A DNA stretch of 64,000 bases, taken from contig NC_085140.1 in assembly GCF_024139115.2 (NCBI RefSeq), forward strand, positions 295,831,293 through 295,895,292, given 5' to 3'. The notes under the pieces were generated by a model. It searched no databases. It saw only the letters and a program-made list of their open reading frames with translations, and was not told the origin of the DNA. The stretch is from Armigeres subalbatus (Eukaryota > Arthropoda > Insecta > Diptera > Culicidae). Position 1 is the stretch's first letter. Each line of letters starts with the position of its first letter. Made by a program: the position numbers and the translations under genes. Below, piece after piece: positions 32,235 to 42,839 of the stretch.

Positions 32235-32445
32235 TTACATTTTTCATTTATTTAGCTTACATCTAAACAGATAACACTGAATCAAAACTGTGACGCCTTA
32301 ATACACACTTCGAGGACACATCTCTTCATGCTCGATTGCGCACCACGCTCGTCAAGTCGTTCTGTACCTGATCAGCCCACCTCGCTTGCTGCGCTATAAG
32401 CCTTCTTGTACCAGCCGGATCGGAAGCGAACACCATTTTCGCTGA
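32235..32445 (-). pseudogene. RTE-type LINE, C-terminal tail and 3' end
   Basis: On the minus strand the frame reads KMVFASDPAGTRR then QQARWADQVQNDL and stops, followed by an untranslated tail with AATAAATGAAA. The same C-terminal pattern is found at 41070-41215. It is an RTE-clade tail separated from the next element by a (TAA)n run. Confidence 0.65.
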
Positions 32446-34590
32446 GTTATTATTATTATTTACAGACTAAGGCCAAAGTGGCCTGTGCGGTACAGTCCAT
32501 GGCAACACGTCGCCAACCATGCAGTCTACGGAGGATCCGCATGTCATCTTCCACCTGATCGATCCACCTTGCCTTCTTGTGCCCGTCGGATCGTTGTAGA
32601 GAACCATTTTCCTCGGGTTACTATCCGACATTCTGGCTACGTGCCCGGCCCACCGCAGTCTTCTGATTATCGCGGTGTGAACAATGGATGGTTCTCCCAA
32701 CAGCTGATGCAACTCGTGGTTCATTCGCCTCCTCCACGTACCGTCCGCCATCTGCGACCCACCATAGATGGTACGCAGCACTTTCCTTTCAAAAACTCCC
32801 AGTGCGCTTTGGTCCTCCACGAGCATCGTCCAGGTCTCGTGCCCGTAGAGAACTACCGGTCTTATAAGCGTTTTGTAGATAGTCAGTTTGGTACGGCGGC
32901 GAACTCTATTCGATCGGAGCGTTTTGCGGAGTCCAAAGTACGTACGATTTCCAGCCACTATGCGTCTCCGACTTTCTCTACTGGTATCATTTTCGGCAGT
33001 CACCAGTGAGCCCAAGCACACAAATTCTTCTACCACCTCGATTTCATCTCCACCGATGCAAACTCGCGGTGTGTGGCTCACATTGTCTTCTCTTGAACCT
33101 CTTCCTATCGTGCTTTCTCCATCTTCTCAAAGTTACGTGCCATAATATCTATGTCGTCGGCGAAGCCTAATAGCTGGACGGACTTATAGAAAATTGTACC
33201 ACTCGTAATTATCCCTGCTCTTCGTATTACCCCTTCCAAAGCGATGTTGAATAGCAGACACGAAAGACCATCACCTTGCCGTAACCCTCTTGCGGGTTTC
33301 GAAGGGACTCGAGAATGCCCCTGAAACTCGAACTACGCACATCACCCGATCCATCGTCGCTTTGATCAACCGTGTCAGTTCCGGAAATCCGTGTTCGTGC
33401 ATTAGCTGCCATAGCTGGTCCCGATCGATTGTATCATATGCGGCTTTGAAGTCGATGAATAGATGATGTGTGGGCTCGTTTTATTCGCGGCATTTCTGCA
33501 GTACTGCCCCATGAACTTCCGTGCAATTGGTGCTAGTCGACGGCATAAAATTTGGGAGAGTACCTTGTAGGCGGCGTTCAGCAATGTGATTGCGCGGTAG
33601 TTGCTACAATCCAGCTTATCGCCCTTTTGTAGATGGGACACACGACACCTTCCATCCACTCCTGCAGCAAAACTTTCTCCTTCCAAATCTTGGTAATGAC
33701 CCAGTAAAGCGCTCTAGCCAGTGCCTCACCACCGTGTTTAAATAGCTCTCCTGGTAGTTGGTCAACCCCAGGGGCTTTGTTGTTCTTCAATCGGCCAATC
33801 TCCTCCTGGATTTCCTGGAGATCCGGAGCCGGTAAAATTATGTCCTGCGTGCGTCCTCCCAGGTTCATCACCATACCGCCATCCTCGTTTGCCACATAGC
33901 CATTCAGGTGTTCTTCGTAGTGCTGCCGCCACCTTTGGATCACCTCACGCTCATTCGCTCAAGGTTCCCGTTTATGTCCTTACACATATCAGGCTGTGGC
34001 ACGTGGCCCTTACGAGAACGGTTCAACTTCTCATAGAACTTTCGTGCGTTATTAGCGCGGTACAGTTGCTCCGTCTCTTCACGGTCTGCTGGCGCTTTTT
34101 CCCCCGGAAAATCGAGTTTTGTCTGTTCCGCGCCCGTTTATATCGTGCCTCGATCGCCCTCGTGCGGTGTTGCAGCAATCTCGCTTATGCTGCATTCTCT
34201 TCCACTAACTGCCCACATTCACCATCATACCAGTCGTTTTTCTGATCCGGGGGCACCGTGCCTAGTGCAGCGGCAATGGCTCCAATCATCTTCAAGAGAC
34301 GCTGCGCCTAGCTGCTCTTCCGTTGGGAGTGCCACTTCCAGCTGCTGCGCGTAGTCTTGGGCTAGTCTACTGTCTTGTAGCCGCCCAATGCTAAGCCGCG
34401 GCGTTCGACTACGACGCGTGTTATACACCGTCGAGAGTTTTGAGCGCAGGCATACTGCTACGAGGTAGTGGTCGGATTCAATATTCGCACTGCGGTAAGT
34501 GCGGACGTTCGTAATATCGGAAAAGAATTTACCGTCGTTCAAAACGTGGTCGATTTGGTTTCCCGTTTCTTGGTTAGGTGAATTGATTGA
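32446..34590 (-). pseudogene. RTE-clade LINE, 5'-truncated and frameshifted
   Basis: Minus-strand order: the apurinic-type endonuclease C-terminus (34590-34230, NQIDHVLNDGKFFSDITNVR and SDHYLVAVC), a linker with RWRQHYEEHLNG, then reverse transcriptase with [46 protein letters not shown]-type frameshifted text for the GLRQGDGLSC block, and catalytic FADDIDI (33153-33164). The C-terminal domain is EEFVCLGSLVTAENDTSRES, YGHETWTMLVEDQSALGVFE and RRLRWAGHVARM (33081-32560). The 3' end is a (TAA)n-type repeat at 32446-32458. At least three frameshifts and the missing 5' end make it inactive. RTE-clade assignment rests on the endonuclease/RT arrangement and the C-terminal motifs. Confidence 0.85.
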
Positions 34591-34869
34591 ACACAAACCT
34601 ATTAGATTTTGAAATTACTCACTGATAATCATAGTTTTAATATTGAAGACATTTGAAGACATTTTTACTCGACTGTGAAGACTTGATAGCCGTTGATAGC
34701 CGTTACTCCATTCGGACGTGTATTACCTTCTTCTCGAAGGCAAGTGGGAGTCAAGAAGTAAATCTACCGAAGCGTACCTGCCAGGATGACCATGAAGTTT
34801 GTGAAACAGGAAAGAATATTGATAATGACTGGAAAGTGTATAACACCAGATCGTGAAAAAAATGAATTG
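34591..34869. other. Unassigned sequence
   Basis: Nothing recognisable except GATAGCCGTT written twice at 34687-34703. Confidence 0.2.
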
Positions 34870-35283
34870 TAGAATTATTATGAGCATGTGGATATAATCA
34901 AATATATAGGTTGAATTGAATAAGAGGACATATATGTTAGTCATGAATACCAGATTCGAGAGTGTCGAAGTCAGATTTCAGTTTTGTGATGTATTTCGCG
35001 GGAAGTAAAGCCTGTCCACGCTAAATTTCCGACACTGAGACAATGTCCAATTGATTTGTAGCCATTTAAACACTTCGACAAGAATGAAAATATGCTCAAA
35101 GAATCACATAAAGCGAAGAGATTCAGCTGTCATGTAAATAAATCTTCTCAGTGGTTTGTGAAAATTTAAAAAAATAGCGTTGGTTGATGGGTGTCCGAAA
35201 TTTAACGTGGACAGGATTTAGTAGTACATCCGAGCTGCTGCGGATCGAGCAGTAGCTGGAGACGGCTGATTCGGATGCAGCCG
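34870..35283 (+). repeat. Dispersed direct repeat, copy 1 (interrupted by a MITE)
   Basis: GGATATAATCAAATATATAG...TTAGTCATGA...GTCAGATTTCAGTTTTGTGA...GAGCTGCTGCGGATCGAGCA...CTGATTCGGATGCAG matches 42850-43038 in the same orientation. In this copy a 211-bp MITE lies at 35008-35218. The two copies bracket the 160-bp array. Confidence 0.75.
35006..35220. mobile_element. TA-flanked MITE with a matching empty site in the window
   Basis: TA borders (35006-35007, 35219-35220) enclose ends AAAGCCTGTCCACGCTAAAT and ATTTAACGTGGACAGGATT, inverted repeats of about 28 bp. The homologous repeat at 42975-42985 reads GGAAGTAGTA with no insertion, the structure expected before insertion at TA. Confidence 0.85.
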
Positions 35284-35729
35284 TTTCCTATGGACACGAC
35301 AATGGCCAAGTCGGTACATTGTGATTAGTGGCGCTCCCGAAATGACAAGCTCGGTCACGGTAAAGCGGGGGAAAAAATCGGAAATCGCGTATGCTTGTTT
35401 CGGTTGAAAAGAGACGCACGGAAAAACAAAAAAAACTGAAAGATTTCTTTCGTGAAATTAGTGACACTGAAAAAAATGTTTGTAAAAATAGAATGTGTGC
35501 CATTAAAGAAATCTCGCTTAACTTTTCAAAAGGACCTAAGTAACCTGAGTAATTTTTTTCTGGTAAATGTAAATTAGTCGAGGCACATTATTTTTATTAT
35601 GTGTACATCGTATGAAGAATATTTTAGTGCGCACTTATTAAATTTATTGATTGCATCGATTTTACATTTAACAAAGTTTGGTATATTACTAGTAGACTAG
35701 TAGTAGTATAGACTAGAGAATTTTCCGAG
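35284..35729. other. Unassigned sequence
   Basis: The short minus-strand frame at 35288-35503 lacks a family signature. AT-rich with no repeats noted. Confidence 0.2.
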
Positions 35730-35850
35730 AGGTAATCCCGGATAGGATATACAATCATTCCCCCGAGAGGGTATATTCAATAAAGTAAACAATCATTCCC
35801 ATGAGGGGGTATCCCTGATAGGGTAAACAATCTTTCCCCCGAGAGGTTGT
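35730..35850 (+). repeat. 38-bp minisatellite, three copies
   Basis: GAGAGGTAATCCCGGATAGG, GAGAGGGTATATTCAATAAA and GAGGGGGTATCCCTGATAGG each continue into ACAATCATTCCCCC-like text, with starts about 38 bp apart (about 35729, 35765, 35803). Confidence 0.65.
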
Positions 35851-35905
35851 CTATGTAGAACATGTAAGCAAAAAGTTGCGTAGAATGTTTTGATATTTTT
35901 TTTCC

Positions 35906-36092
35906 GATTGATGTTCTAGAACTTGGTAGCTCTATCCATGACTTCATTCCGAGATCAGATTATGATTTGAGATCCGTGCTAGAAAATGTAAACAAAGAGT
36001 GAGAATAAGTAAGGAATGAGTTGCGTAGAATTTTGTTGATGACTTCCGTCTGGTTTTGATGCAAGATTGATACACTATAGCTGGTAGCCTGG
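35906..36092 (+). repeat. 160-bp tandem repeat, left part
   Basis: A unit beginning GATTGATGTTCTAGA (35906) is followed by the next unit start at 36065. It includes GAGATCAGATTATGATTTGA and GTAAACAAAGAGTGAGAA. The second unit is split by the Harbinger-type element and resumes at 42293. Confidence 0.75.
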
Positions 36093-36520
36093 TAAGGGTC
36101 TGTTCACAAATTACGTAACGCTTTTGGGGGGAGGTCCAACTTGTGTTATACTTTGTTACACTAAAAGGTGGGGGAGGGGGTGGGTACTACCAAATGTTAC
36201 GCATAACGCGAATAAAAAATATTTTAAGTATTTTCAACACTGATTGAAGTAATTGCTGACATGTCATGATCAAGACGATAAATACGCATCAACCTATCCT
36301 CTTCAAAACCATACTAATCATAATTGTCCCATGATAGTCTTTGTAGTTTTAAACTTTTTATCTCAGAGCTGGATATTTTGATGTTTTTTTTTTTAATTCT
36401 TAAAGACGTCGACTTTTGTTCGAAGAATTGTTGCTACATTTCGAGGATTTTTTGTCTCACGAAGAATTTTTATTTTACAGATTATATTATTTGATGAAAC
36501 GACCTCGGGAACGTCGCTTT

Positions 36521-36718
36521 TGTGTGGGGCGAGACAGCCCTGTTGTATACCACTCTATATTATATGCTGTTTATGCCGTCTTGGTGTTGGTGACGAGCAA
36601 GCAGCCAAGCATCGTTCTCCCTCAGTCAGAGTCCAACAGTGATCCGAGTAAGGCGATACCTTCGCCGAGTGCAATAATGCGCAATGGGTGATTTCCTGGC
36701 GCAGCAGCAAGCTACACA
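36521..36718 (+). repeat. 5' LTR (198 bp)
   Basis: TG...CA termini, with an inner start TGTGTGG and end CTACACA forming short inverted repeats. Identical to 41796-41993. Confidence 0.9.
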
Positions 36719-36720
36719 TT

Positions 36721-36738
36721 TGGCGACAGTGGCAGGTT
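36721..36738 (+). other. Putative primer-binding site
   Basis: TGGCGACAGTGGCAGG begins with TGG, the complement of a tRNA CCA end, 2 nt after the LTR. The matching tRNA was not identified. Confidence 0.6.
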
Positions 36739-36954
36739 TTACTGCAAATTTTTGTTAGTATCAAGTGGAATAATGTTAAAACTAATGTGCCTGATAAAAA
36801 TACTGCGTCATGGAAATCACCCACTGCGCAATCTCAGAAGAAAAGGTAAATTCCTGAACCAAGAAGGATGTTTGCTTTTTGCAGTGTTTACGTGGGGACC
36901 GGTGCTCCAAATTGGGAGAGACGCGGTTGCGTAAGTAAGTAAAACGGAGAAGAT

Positions 36955-38345
36955 TCGAAATTGTTTGCGTGTCTTGAGTACCGCAATGGCGTTTGGCCAA
37001 AAAAAAAAGATGAAATGATTGGCGAGTTTGGAGGACCGCCAAGAAAAGATTAATTGTTTTGCGAGTTTTGAGGACCGCAATGGCGTGTTTGGAGGACCGC
37101 CAAGAAAAGATGAAATGATTGGCGAGTTTTGAGGACCGCCAAGAAAAGATGAAATGATTGGCGAGTTTTGAGGACCGCAATGGCGAGTTTGGAGGACCGC
37201 CAAGAAAAGATTAATTGTTTTGCGCGTTTTGAGGACCGCAATGGCGAGTTTGGAGGACCGCCAAGAATAGATGAATTGTTTTGCGAGTTTTGAGGACCGC
37301 AATGGCGTGTTTGAAGGACCGTCAAAAAAAATATAAAATGATTGGCGAGTTTGGAGGACCGCAATGACGAGTTTGTAGGACCGCCAAGAAAAGATTAATT
37401 GTTTTGCGAGTTTTGAGGACCGCAATGGATGGCGTGTTTGGAGGACCGCCAAGAAAAGATGAAATGATAGACGAGTTTTGAGGACCGCAATGGCGAGTTT
37501 GGAGGACCGCCAAGAAAAGATGAATTGTTTCGCGTGTTTTGAGGACCGCAATGGCAAATTTGGAGGACCGCCAAGTAAAGATGAAATACTTTGCGAGTTT
37601 TGAGGACCGCAATGGCGTGTTTGGAGGACCGCCAATAAAAGTTGAAATGACTGGCGAGTTTTGAGGACCGCAATAACGTGTTTAGAGGACCGCCAAATAA
37701 AGATGGAATGATTTGCGAGTTTTGAGGACCGCAATGGCGTGTTTGGAGCACCGCCTAGTAAAGATGATTTTTTGCGGGTTTTGAGGGCCGCTATGACATG
37801 TTGGGAAGACCATCAAGTAGAGATGAAATCATTTGCGTATTTTAAGAATTGCTGTGGTATGTTTGGAGAACCGCCAAGTAAAGATGAAAGAATTTGCGTG
37901 TTTTAGTACCGCAATGGCGTGTTTAGTGAACAGCCAAGTAAAGATTAAATGACTTGCATGTTTTGAAGACCGCCAAGCAAAGTAAAAATGATTAGCGTCG
38001 TCGAGTCAAGTACGAGACACTGAAGACAACCACACAGTTGTGGTCGAAATACGTATCTGCAAAGATATCGAAATAATTGGTGGAATTAAATGGAGTTACA
38101 TAACTCGTCTTAGACCGTTGATGATTAGCGTGTTTTGAGGACCATAATGGCGTATTGGTAAGCTCGCTAAGTGAAGCTTGAATGATTTGCGTGTGGAAGA
38201 ACTGAAATGTCGTGTTGGGTGGACCGCCAAGAAAAGTTGAGATTTTTTACGTGTTTTGAGAACCGTAATGGTGTGTTGGGAAGACCGCATAGTAAAGTTG
38301 GAATGATATGCGAGTTATGATGACAGCCAGAAAAATTGAATAGCT
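36955..38345 (+). repeat. 61-bp minisatellite, about 13 good units then decay
   Basis: The unit is GCGAGTTTTGAGGACCGCAA plus TGGCGTGTTTGGAGGACCGC plus CAAGAAAAGATGAAATGATT. Unit starts at 37061, 37122, 37161 (short), 37222, 37283, 37345, 37406, 37472, 37532, 37593, 37654 and 37715 give a period of 61 bp. Each unit is itself two half-units around GAGGACCGC. Units decay to the right and are interrupted at 37997-38116 by a MITE fragment. Because 61 is not a multiple of three, translation cycles through all frames and produces a 305-codon minus-strand frame with a 61-residue super-repeat. This is not a gene. Confidence 0.85.
37997..38116. mobile_element. CGAGACACTGAAGAC-family MITE fragment inside the minisatellite
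   Basis: CGAGTCAAGTACGAGACACT...GAAATACGTATCTGCAAAG...ACTCGTCTTAGACCGTTGA matches one half of 23055-23273. It splits the minisatellite, which resumes after it. Confidence 0.7.
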
Positions 38346-39541
38346 GAAGGTTTGCGAGTTGGAGCACAGTTCAAAGCATGTCGTGGGCGATTTGAAAGGT
38401 CCGTTCATAGTTGAAATGGTTTGATGACGAAAAACACAATGGCCAAATCTGCCAAATTCAGCTTATTGTAGCATGGTTCAACTGAACCACCGAATAAAAA
38501 AATGCAAATTAAAAAAAACTGCAAAGGCACGTTGTAAGAAAGTAATATTGAAGTTGTGGATGCCGCAATGACGCTTTTGAAGAGCCTTGATTTCAAATTG
38601 CAAAATAAAGTAATGTTTAGCAATTGTGATATCCCATCTATGGTCCTGCATTTCAACTTCGTATTCTATAAGCAGTGGCAATCCTACGTTTTTGCTCACA
38701 AGGCTAACTGGAGACCCCAACTTGGTGCAGCTAATATCGAATGTCAGGAATAATATTGGATGTATCTCCAACCATGGTGGTTAAATGATACCCAGAGCCC
38801 TGCCCAGATCTTAATATTGGAGTCCTAATGTTTTGGAGAACTTGCTCGCAAATTTGAAGAAATTGATTATGCTTGAGTTTTAATTCATGCGAAATCACGA
38901 TGTTTCGCTCCAAAAGCGAATAGAATTAGTCGAGGTTCTTGTCTTATGAGAAGAACACTGCATTAACAAAGTAGAGCCTGAGCATGATAACCTTACATGT
39001 CGTAGTTGCTACTCCGTGTTTTACCAAAACAATTGCATCTCAATGTGCTCAGTTCAAAAGCTCTAGGGGTTAACAAACGGCGCTGGCCACGTCCTTTCAT
39101 GCTACCGTAGATGTAAAGGAATTGATAAAAGATGCAGTTACTCGTCACATTGTAAACCAAGAACACTTCTGCACTCGCCACGAGAATGTTATTGGAATCT
39201 AGCGGATAGGTTCTATGGAAGAGGCTCATCTTGATTACCAGGTTGCAATGGATGCCAAAACGAGCTTCCTTTCGCTCTTTTCGATTTCTAACAATTACGG
39301 CTAGAATTAGTCAAGTTGTAGATAGAGAATAGAAGATGGAACCGGTATTCAGTCTATTTCTAATCTTAGCAATTGCTAAAACATGAGAAATATATGGAGA
39401 AAAAAAAGTAGGAGAATTGAACTTGGGATTGATCCCACGACTAGCTGCGTATGAGGCAGAAGTAATTATCATATGATCATATGATCTTCCCGTACATGTT
39501 ATGAGCACACTACAGAATAGAATACTAAAAATAAATCTGTA
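38346..39541. other. Unassigned interior of the LTR element
   Basis: No gag-like CCHC knuckle, protease or polymerase motif appears on either strand. Open frames here are under 100 codons and unsupported. A short ATCATATGATCATATGATC repeat is at about 39467-39485. Confidence 0.35.
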
Positions 39542-39715
39542 TTGTTTTGTTATGTTCGTTTGCTATGGCATTTAATGCACGAATGTGAACTTTCGGATAA
39601 ACTAACAAGATTAGTTAAGGCGACGTTGGAAAGGGGAAAAACGAGTATTTCAAATTACACGAACGGTTTCGATCCTTTCGGGAACATTCAGAGAGTTACG
39701 CTTTGGTGTGGAATA
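39542..39715 (+). pseudogene. RTE-type reverse transcriptase fragment
   Basis: The translation LMHECELSDKLTRLVKATLE followed by RGKTSIS resembles the RTE reverse transcriptase segment just before the GLRQGD block. It is then cut off. Same orientation as the fragment at 40440-41215. Confidence 0.55.
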
Positions 39716-40439
39716 ACTCTATTAGTATGATTTGTATAAGGACCGCTTAGCAATGTCGGAATTGGTGCTTTGACACGGAACGACAAGATAGAGGAAACCT
39801 GCTACAGTCATGACCACCTGGAAAACGATGTACATGACAGGAAAAGACATAAAAGAAGACAATGTAGCTGCACCATGAGTTTGCATCGATGGTGATGCCA
39901 GTCTTGTCTTGAGATGTATTTATCATTCAGATACAGTTTCATATAAAAAAGAATTTGATATTTCGCTAGCCCTGATGTTCCCTAAAATATCGTGTCAAAT
40001 TTGATCAGTACTCGGAATATGGCACATATAGTGATGTCGATCACTATTTTTAGAGAATGTGCGTGTGATTGAATAACGGAAAAAAGAGCGGATAATAAAT
40101 GCAGAATTTGCTTATCTGCTATATGTGGCCGATAATTTTGCTTGTGTAAGGAATGAAGGCTTTTGAACGAATGCGAAGATGCACAAGATAGTGGTGCACT
40201 GCTAGCGTGTTTTGTCGATGCGAGATAGCTGGTGTTTATGCCATCATAGCATGCAAGATATAGGCTAGAAACCCAACTTCGGACGAAGTGCGCTAGATTC
40301 TCATAAAATTGCATAATAAAAACGCATCATTTAGTTTGAGAGATCAAACTCCGAGAGAAAGTTCGTTTCAGAAGAAGTTCGGAGCTGAAACTAGGGCGGT
40401 TATTGTGTTCGCGTATTTTGTTTGACTGCAGATCTACGG

Positions 40440-41215
40440 AATCAATACCAGCGACGACAGATCCAGTCAATTTATTTGTTTCGCGGGTGGCATGGACATT
40501 GTCGGCCGAACATTTGCAAAGGTGGCAGAACTGTACGTGAAACGTGAAGCAACAAAAGTTGGACTGGTGGTGAATGCATCGTAGACAAAGTACATGCTTG
40601 TGGGCGGAACCGAGTGCGACAGGGCCCGCCTGAAAAGCAGTGTTACGATAGACGGGGATACCTTCGAGGTGGTCTAGGTATTCGTCTACCTTGGATCCTT
40701 GCTAACGGCTGATAACAATGTTAGTCGTGAAATACGAAGGCGTATCATCTGGGGAAGTCGGGCCTAATACGGAGAACCAGAACAAGAAGAAACTGCGGTC
40801 AAAAAATATTTACCACCGCACCACCATGTGACATGTACAAGACGCTGATAAGACCGATAGTCCTCTACGGACATGAAACATGGACAATGCTCGAGGAGGA
40901 CTTGCAAGCACTCTGATTATTCGAGAGACGGGTGCTTAGGACCATCTTTGACGATGTGCAAGAAGGCGTTGTGTGGCGGCGAAGAATGAAGCTCTACGGC
41001 GAACCCAGTATCCAGAAGGTAGCTAAATCCGCAAGGGTACGATGGCAGGACATGCTGCAAGAATGCCGGACAGCAACCCTGCAAAATGGTGTTCGCTTCC
41101 GATCCGGCAGGAATGAGACGGCGTGGAGCACAGCGGCGAGGTGGGCAGACCAGGTGCAGGCCTCAAACCGTGTATTGTCTGTTTAGAAGTAAACTGAATA
41201 AATGAAATGAATGAA
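40440..41215 (+). pseudogene. RTE-type LINE C-terminus, heavily decayed
   Basis: Frames in succession give DIVGRTFAKVAELYVKREAT, FVYLGSLLTADNNVSREIRR, a TDMKHGQC-type frameshifted stretch equivalent to YGHETWTML, FERRVLRTIFD-like text and finally VWRRRMKLYGEPSIQKVAKS and a QNGVRFRSGR-type tail. There are several stops and frameshifts. The 3' untranslated tail has AATAAATGAAATGAATGAAT. Homologous to 32235-33081 but on the opposite strand, inside the LTR element. Confidence 0.75.
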
Positions 41216-41779
41216 TTAGCGACGAAATTCGGAGACGCATCTGTAGGGATTGAGACGGGTATGGTAAATGACATAAACCGAATAAAGGGCATATGTATTA
41301 GCCATTAGCATTAGCCCTAGATGGGAAAGTGACAAATGAGAGAGTGGAATATTTGGTAGGAGGTCGTGGTGTTGAGTTGATGTGCTTCGCTCAGCAGCTG
41401 AAGATTGACGCGCCAAAATTGTAGTAGAAAATCGTACTTACAACCACCTACAAAGTGCGATGGCCCTCTATGGGTTGAAGACCAGGAAGACCAACGTACA
41501 AATTGAATCTTGGAGCATATGAATGAGGTGAATGAACAACCGTTGGAGGAAACTTCATCTATTCAAACCGGAAATATCTGTTCGTTGCCTGAATATAAGA
41601 CAATATTCCATAGAAAATGGTTTTCGATTTCCTTGGCCTTGGAATGGTGCCTTCGGCAAATAAATCTTTATAGTGGTATTTTTACCGAGTGTTTGATTAA
41701 ATATAAGCTCAATAATGCATGTACAAAAAAAGAGAAAACCAAGGACAAGTTATAATTGCAAGAGCCTAATAAAAAAAGC

Positions 41780-41795
41780 CGGAGAGAAAGGGGGA
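41780..41795 (+). other. Putative polypurine tract
   Basis: GGAGAGAAAGGGGGA lies immediately before the right LTR, as expected for plus-strand priming. Confidence 0.65.
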
Positions 41796-41993
41796 TGTGT
41801 GGGGCGAGACAGCCCTGTTGTATACCACTCTATATTATATGCTGTTTATGCCGTCTTGGTGTTGGTGACGAGCAAGCAGCCAAGCATCGTTCTCCCTCAG
41901 TCAGAGTCCAACAGTGATCCGAGTAAGGCGATACCTTCGCCGAGTGCAATAATGCGCAATGGGTGATTTCCTGGCGCAGCAGCAAGCTACACA
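41796..41993 (+). repeat. 3' LTR (198 bp)
   Basis: Identical to 36521-36718. Followed by the GCTTT target duplication. Confidence 0.9.
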
Positions 41994-42292
41994 GCTTTGA
42001 TTGGTATTGTGTTTCATGATTAGATCTTCCAAACTAAGCTAAAGTTAACAGAGGGAACCCAGAGAGTTTTCATTCAAAGCAGTTGCATTTTAGCTCAACC
42101 ACTTAAAAACTGTTAAAAAATAGCAAAACCCACATGTTTTGGTGAAGGAAAACAAATCTGCCTTTAAAATTTTCACAGTTACGCGTTACATGGGGGAGGG
42201 AAGGGGTACAAAAAATGTTACTTTTTGTTACAAGGGGGAGGGAGGGGGTCAAAAACTCGGATTTTTGCGTTACGTAATTTGTGAACAGACCC

Positions 42293-42830
42293 TAAGCTCT
42301 ATCCATGTCTACATTTCAAGATCAGTTGATGAATTGAGATCAGTGTTAGAAAAAGTAAACAAAGAGTGAGAACAAGTAAGGAAAGAGTTGCATAGAATGT
42401 TGTTGGTGATTTTTTTCTGATTTTGATGCAAGATTGATGTTCTAGAGCATGGTAAGCTCTATCCATAACTGCATTCCGAGATCAGTGGATGACTTGAGTT
42501 CAGTGTTAGAAAATGTAAACAGAGAGTGAGAATATGTAAGGAAAGAGTTGCGTTGAATTTGGTTGATGACTTCAGAACAAGTAAGGAAAGAGTTGTGTAG
42601 AATGTTGTTGATGACTTTTGTCTGATTTTGTTGCAAGATTGATGTTTTGGAGCATTGTAAGCTCTATCCATTACTGTATTCCAAGATCTGTGGTTGAATT
42701 GAATTCAGTTTTAGAAAATGCAAACAAATAGTGAGACTTTATCAGCAAAGATTTGCGTTGAATATTGGTAATCATTTTTTTTCTGATTTCGTTACTAGAT
42801 TGATGTTCTTAGGTATTATATAGCAGAGCA
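42293..42830 (+). repeat. 160-bp tandem repeat, right part
   Basis: Unit starts (GATTGATGTTCTAGAGC or variant) at 42432, 42637 and 42798 follow the split unit. One unit is 205 bp because of an internal 44-bp duplication containing AAGTAAGGAAAGAGTTG. Units share AAGCTCTATCCAT, GAGATCAGTGGATGACTTGA and GTAAACA blocks. Confidence 0.75.
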
Positions 42831-42839
42831 AAATGAAAG

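Larger units (their letters stand above)
36516..41998 (+). mobile_element. Non-autonomous LTR retrotransposon with identical LTRs, no gag/pol
   Basis: The 198-bp LTRs (36521-36718 and 41796-41993) are identical by eye, starting TGTGTGGGGCGAG and ending AGCTACACA. They are flanked by GCTTT on both sides (36516-36520, 41994-41998), a 5-bp target duplication. A primer-binding-like TGGCGACAGTGGCAGG follows the left LTR after 2 nt, and a purine tract GGAGAGAAAGGGGGA precedes the right LTR. The interior (5.08 kb) encodes no gag, protease, polymerase or integrase. It contains a 61-bp minisatellite, a MITE fragment and decayed RTE LINE pieces. The structure fits a large retrotransposon derivative (LARD) copied in trans. 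Orientation is inferred from the primer site and purine tract. Confidence 0.85.
36093..42295. mobile_element. PIF/Harbinger-type element (TAA duplication), split by an LTR element
   Basis: The left end GGGTCTGTTCACAAATTACG (36096) and right end CGTAATTTGTGAACAGACCC (42292) are perfect inverted repeats continuing to about 26 bp, with looser pairing into G-rich GGGGGAGG blocks. TAA lies at both borders (36093-36095, 42293-42295). TAA duplication and GGG termini fit PIF/Harbinger. Without the LTR element inside, it would be about 720 bp and non-coding, a MITE. Confidence 0.8.

Noticed and set aside
36817..37734. A 305-codon minus-strand frame that looks like a repeat protein
   Set aside because: It is the translation of the 61-bp minisatellite, open in several frames at once and with a 61-residue period forced by the repeat arithmetic.
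36955..37985. CRISPR-like regular repeats
   Set aside because: The spacers are not unique; the whole 61-bp unit repeats, and the genome is eukaryotic.
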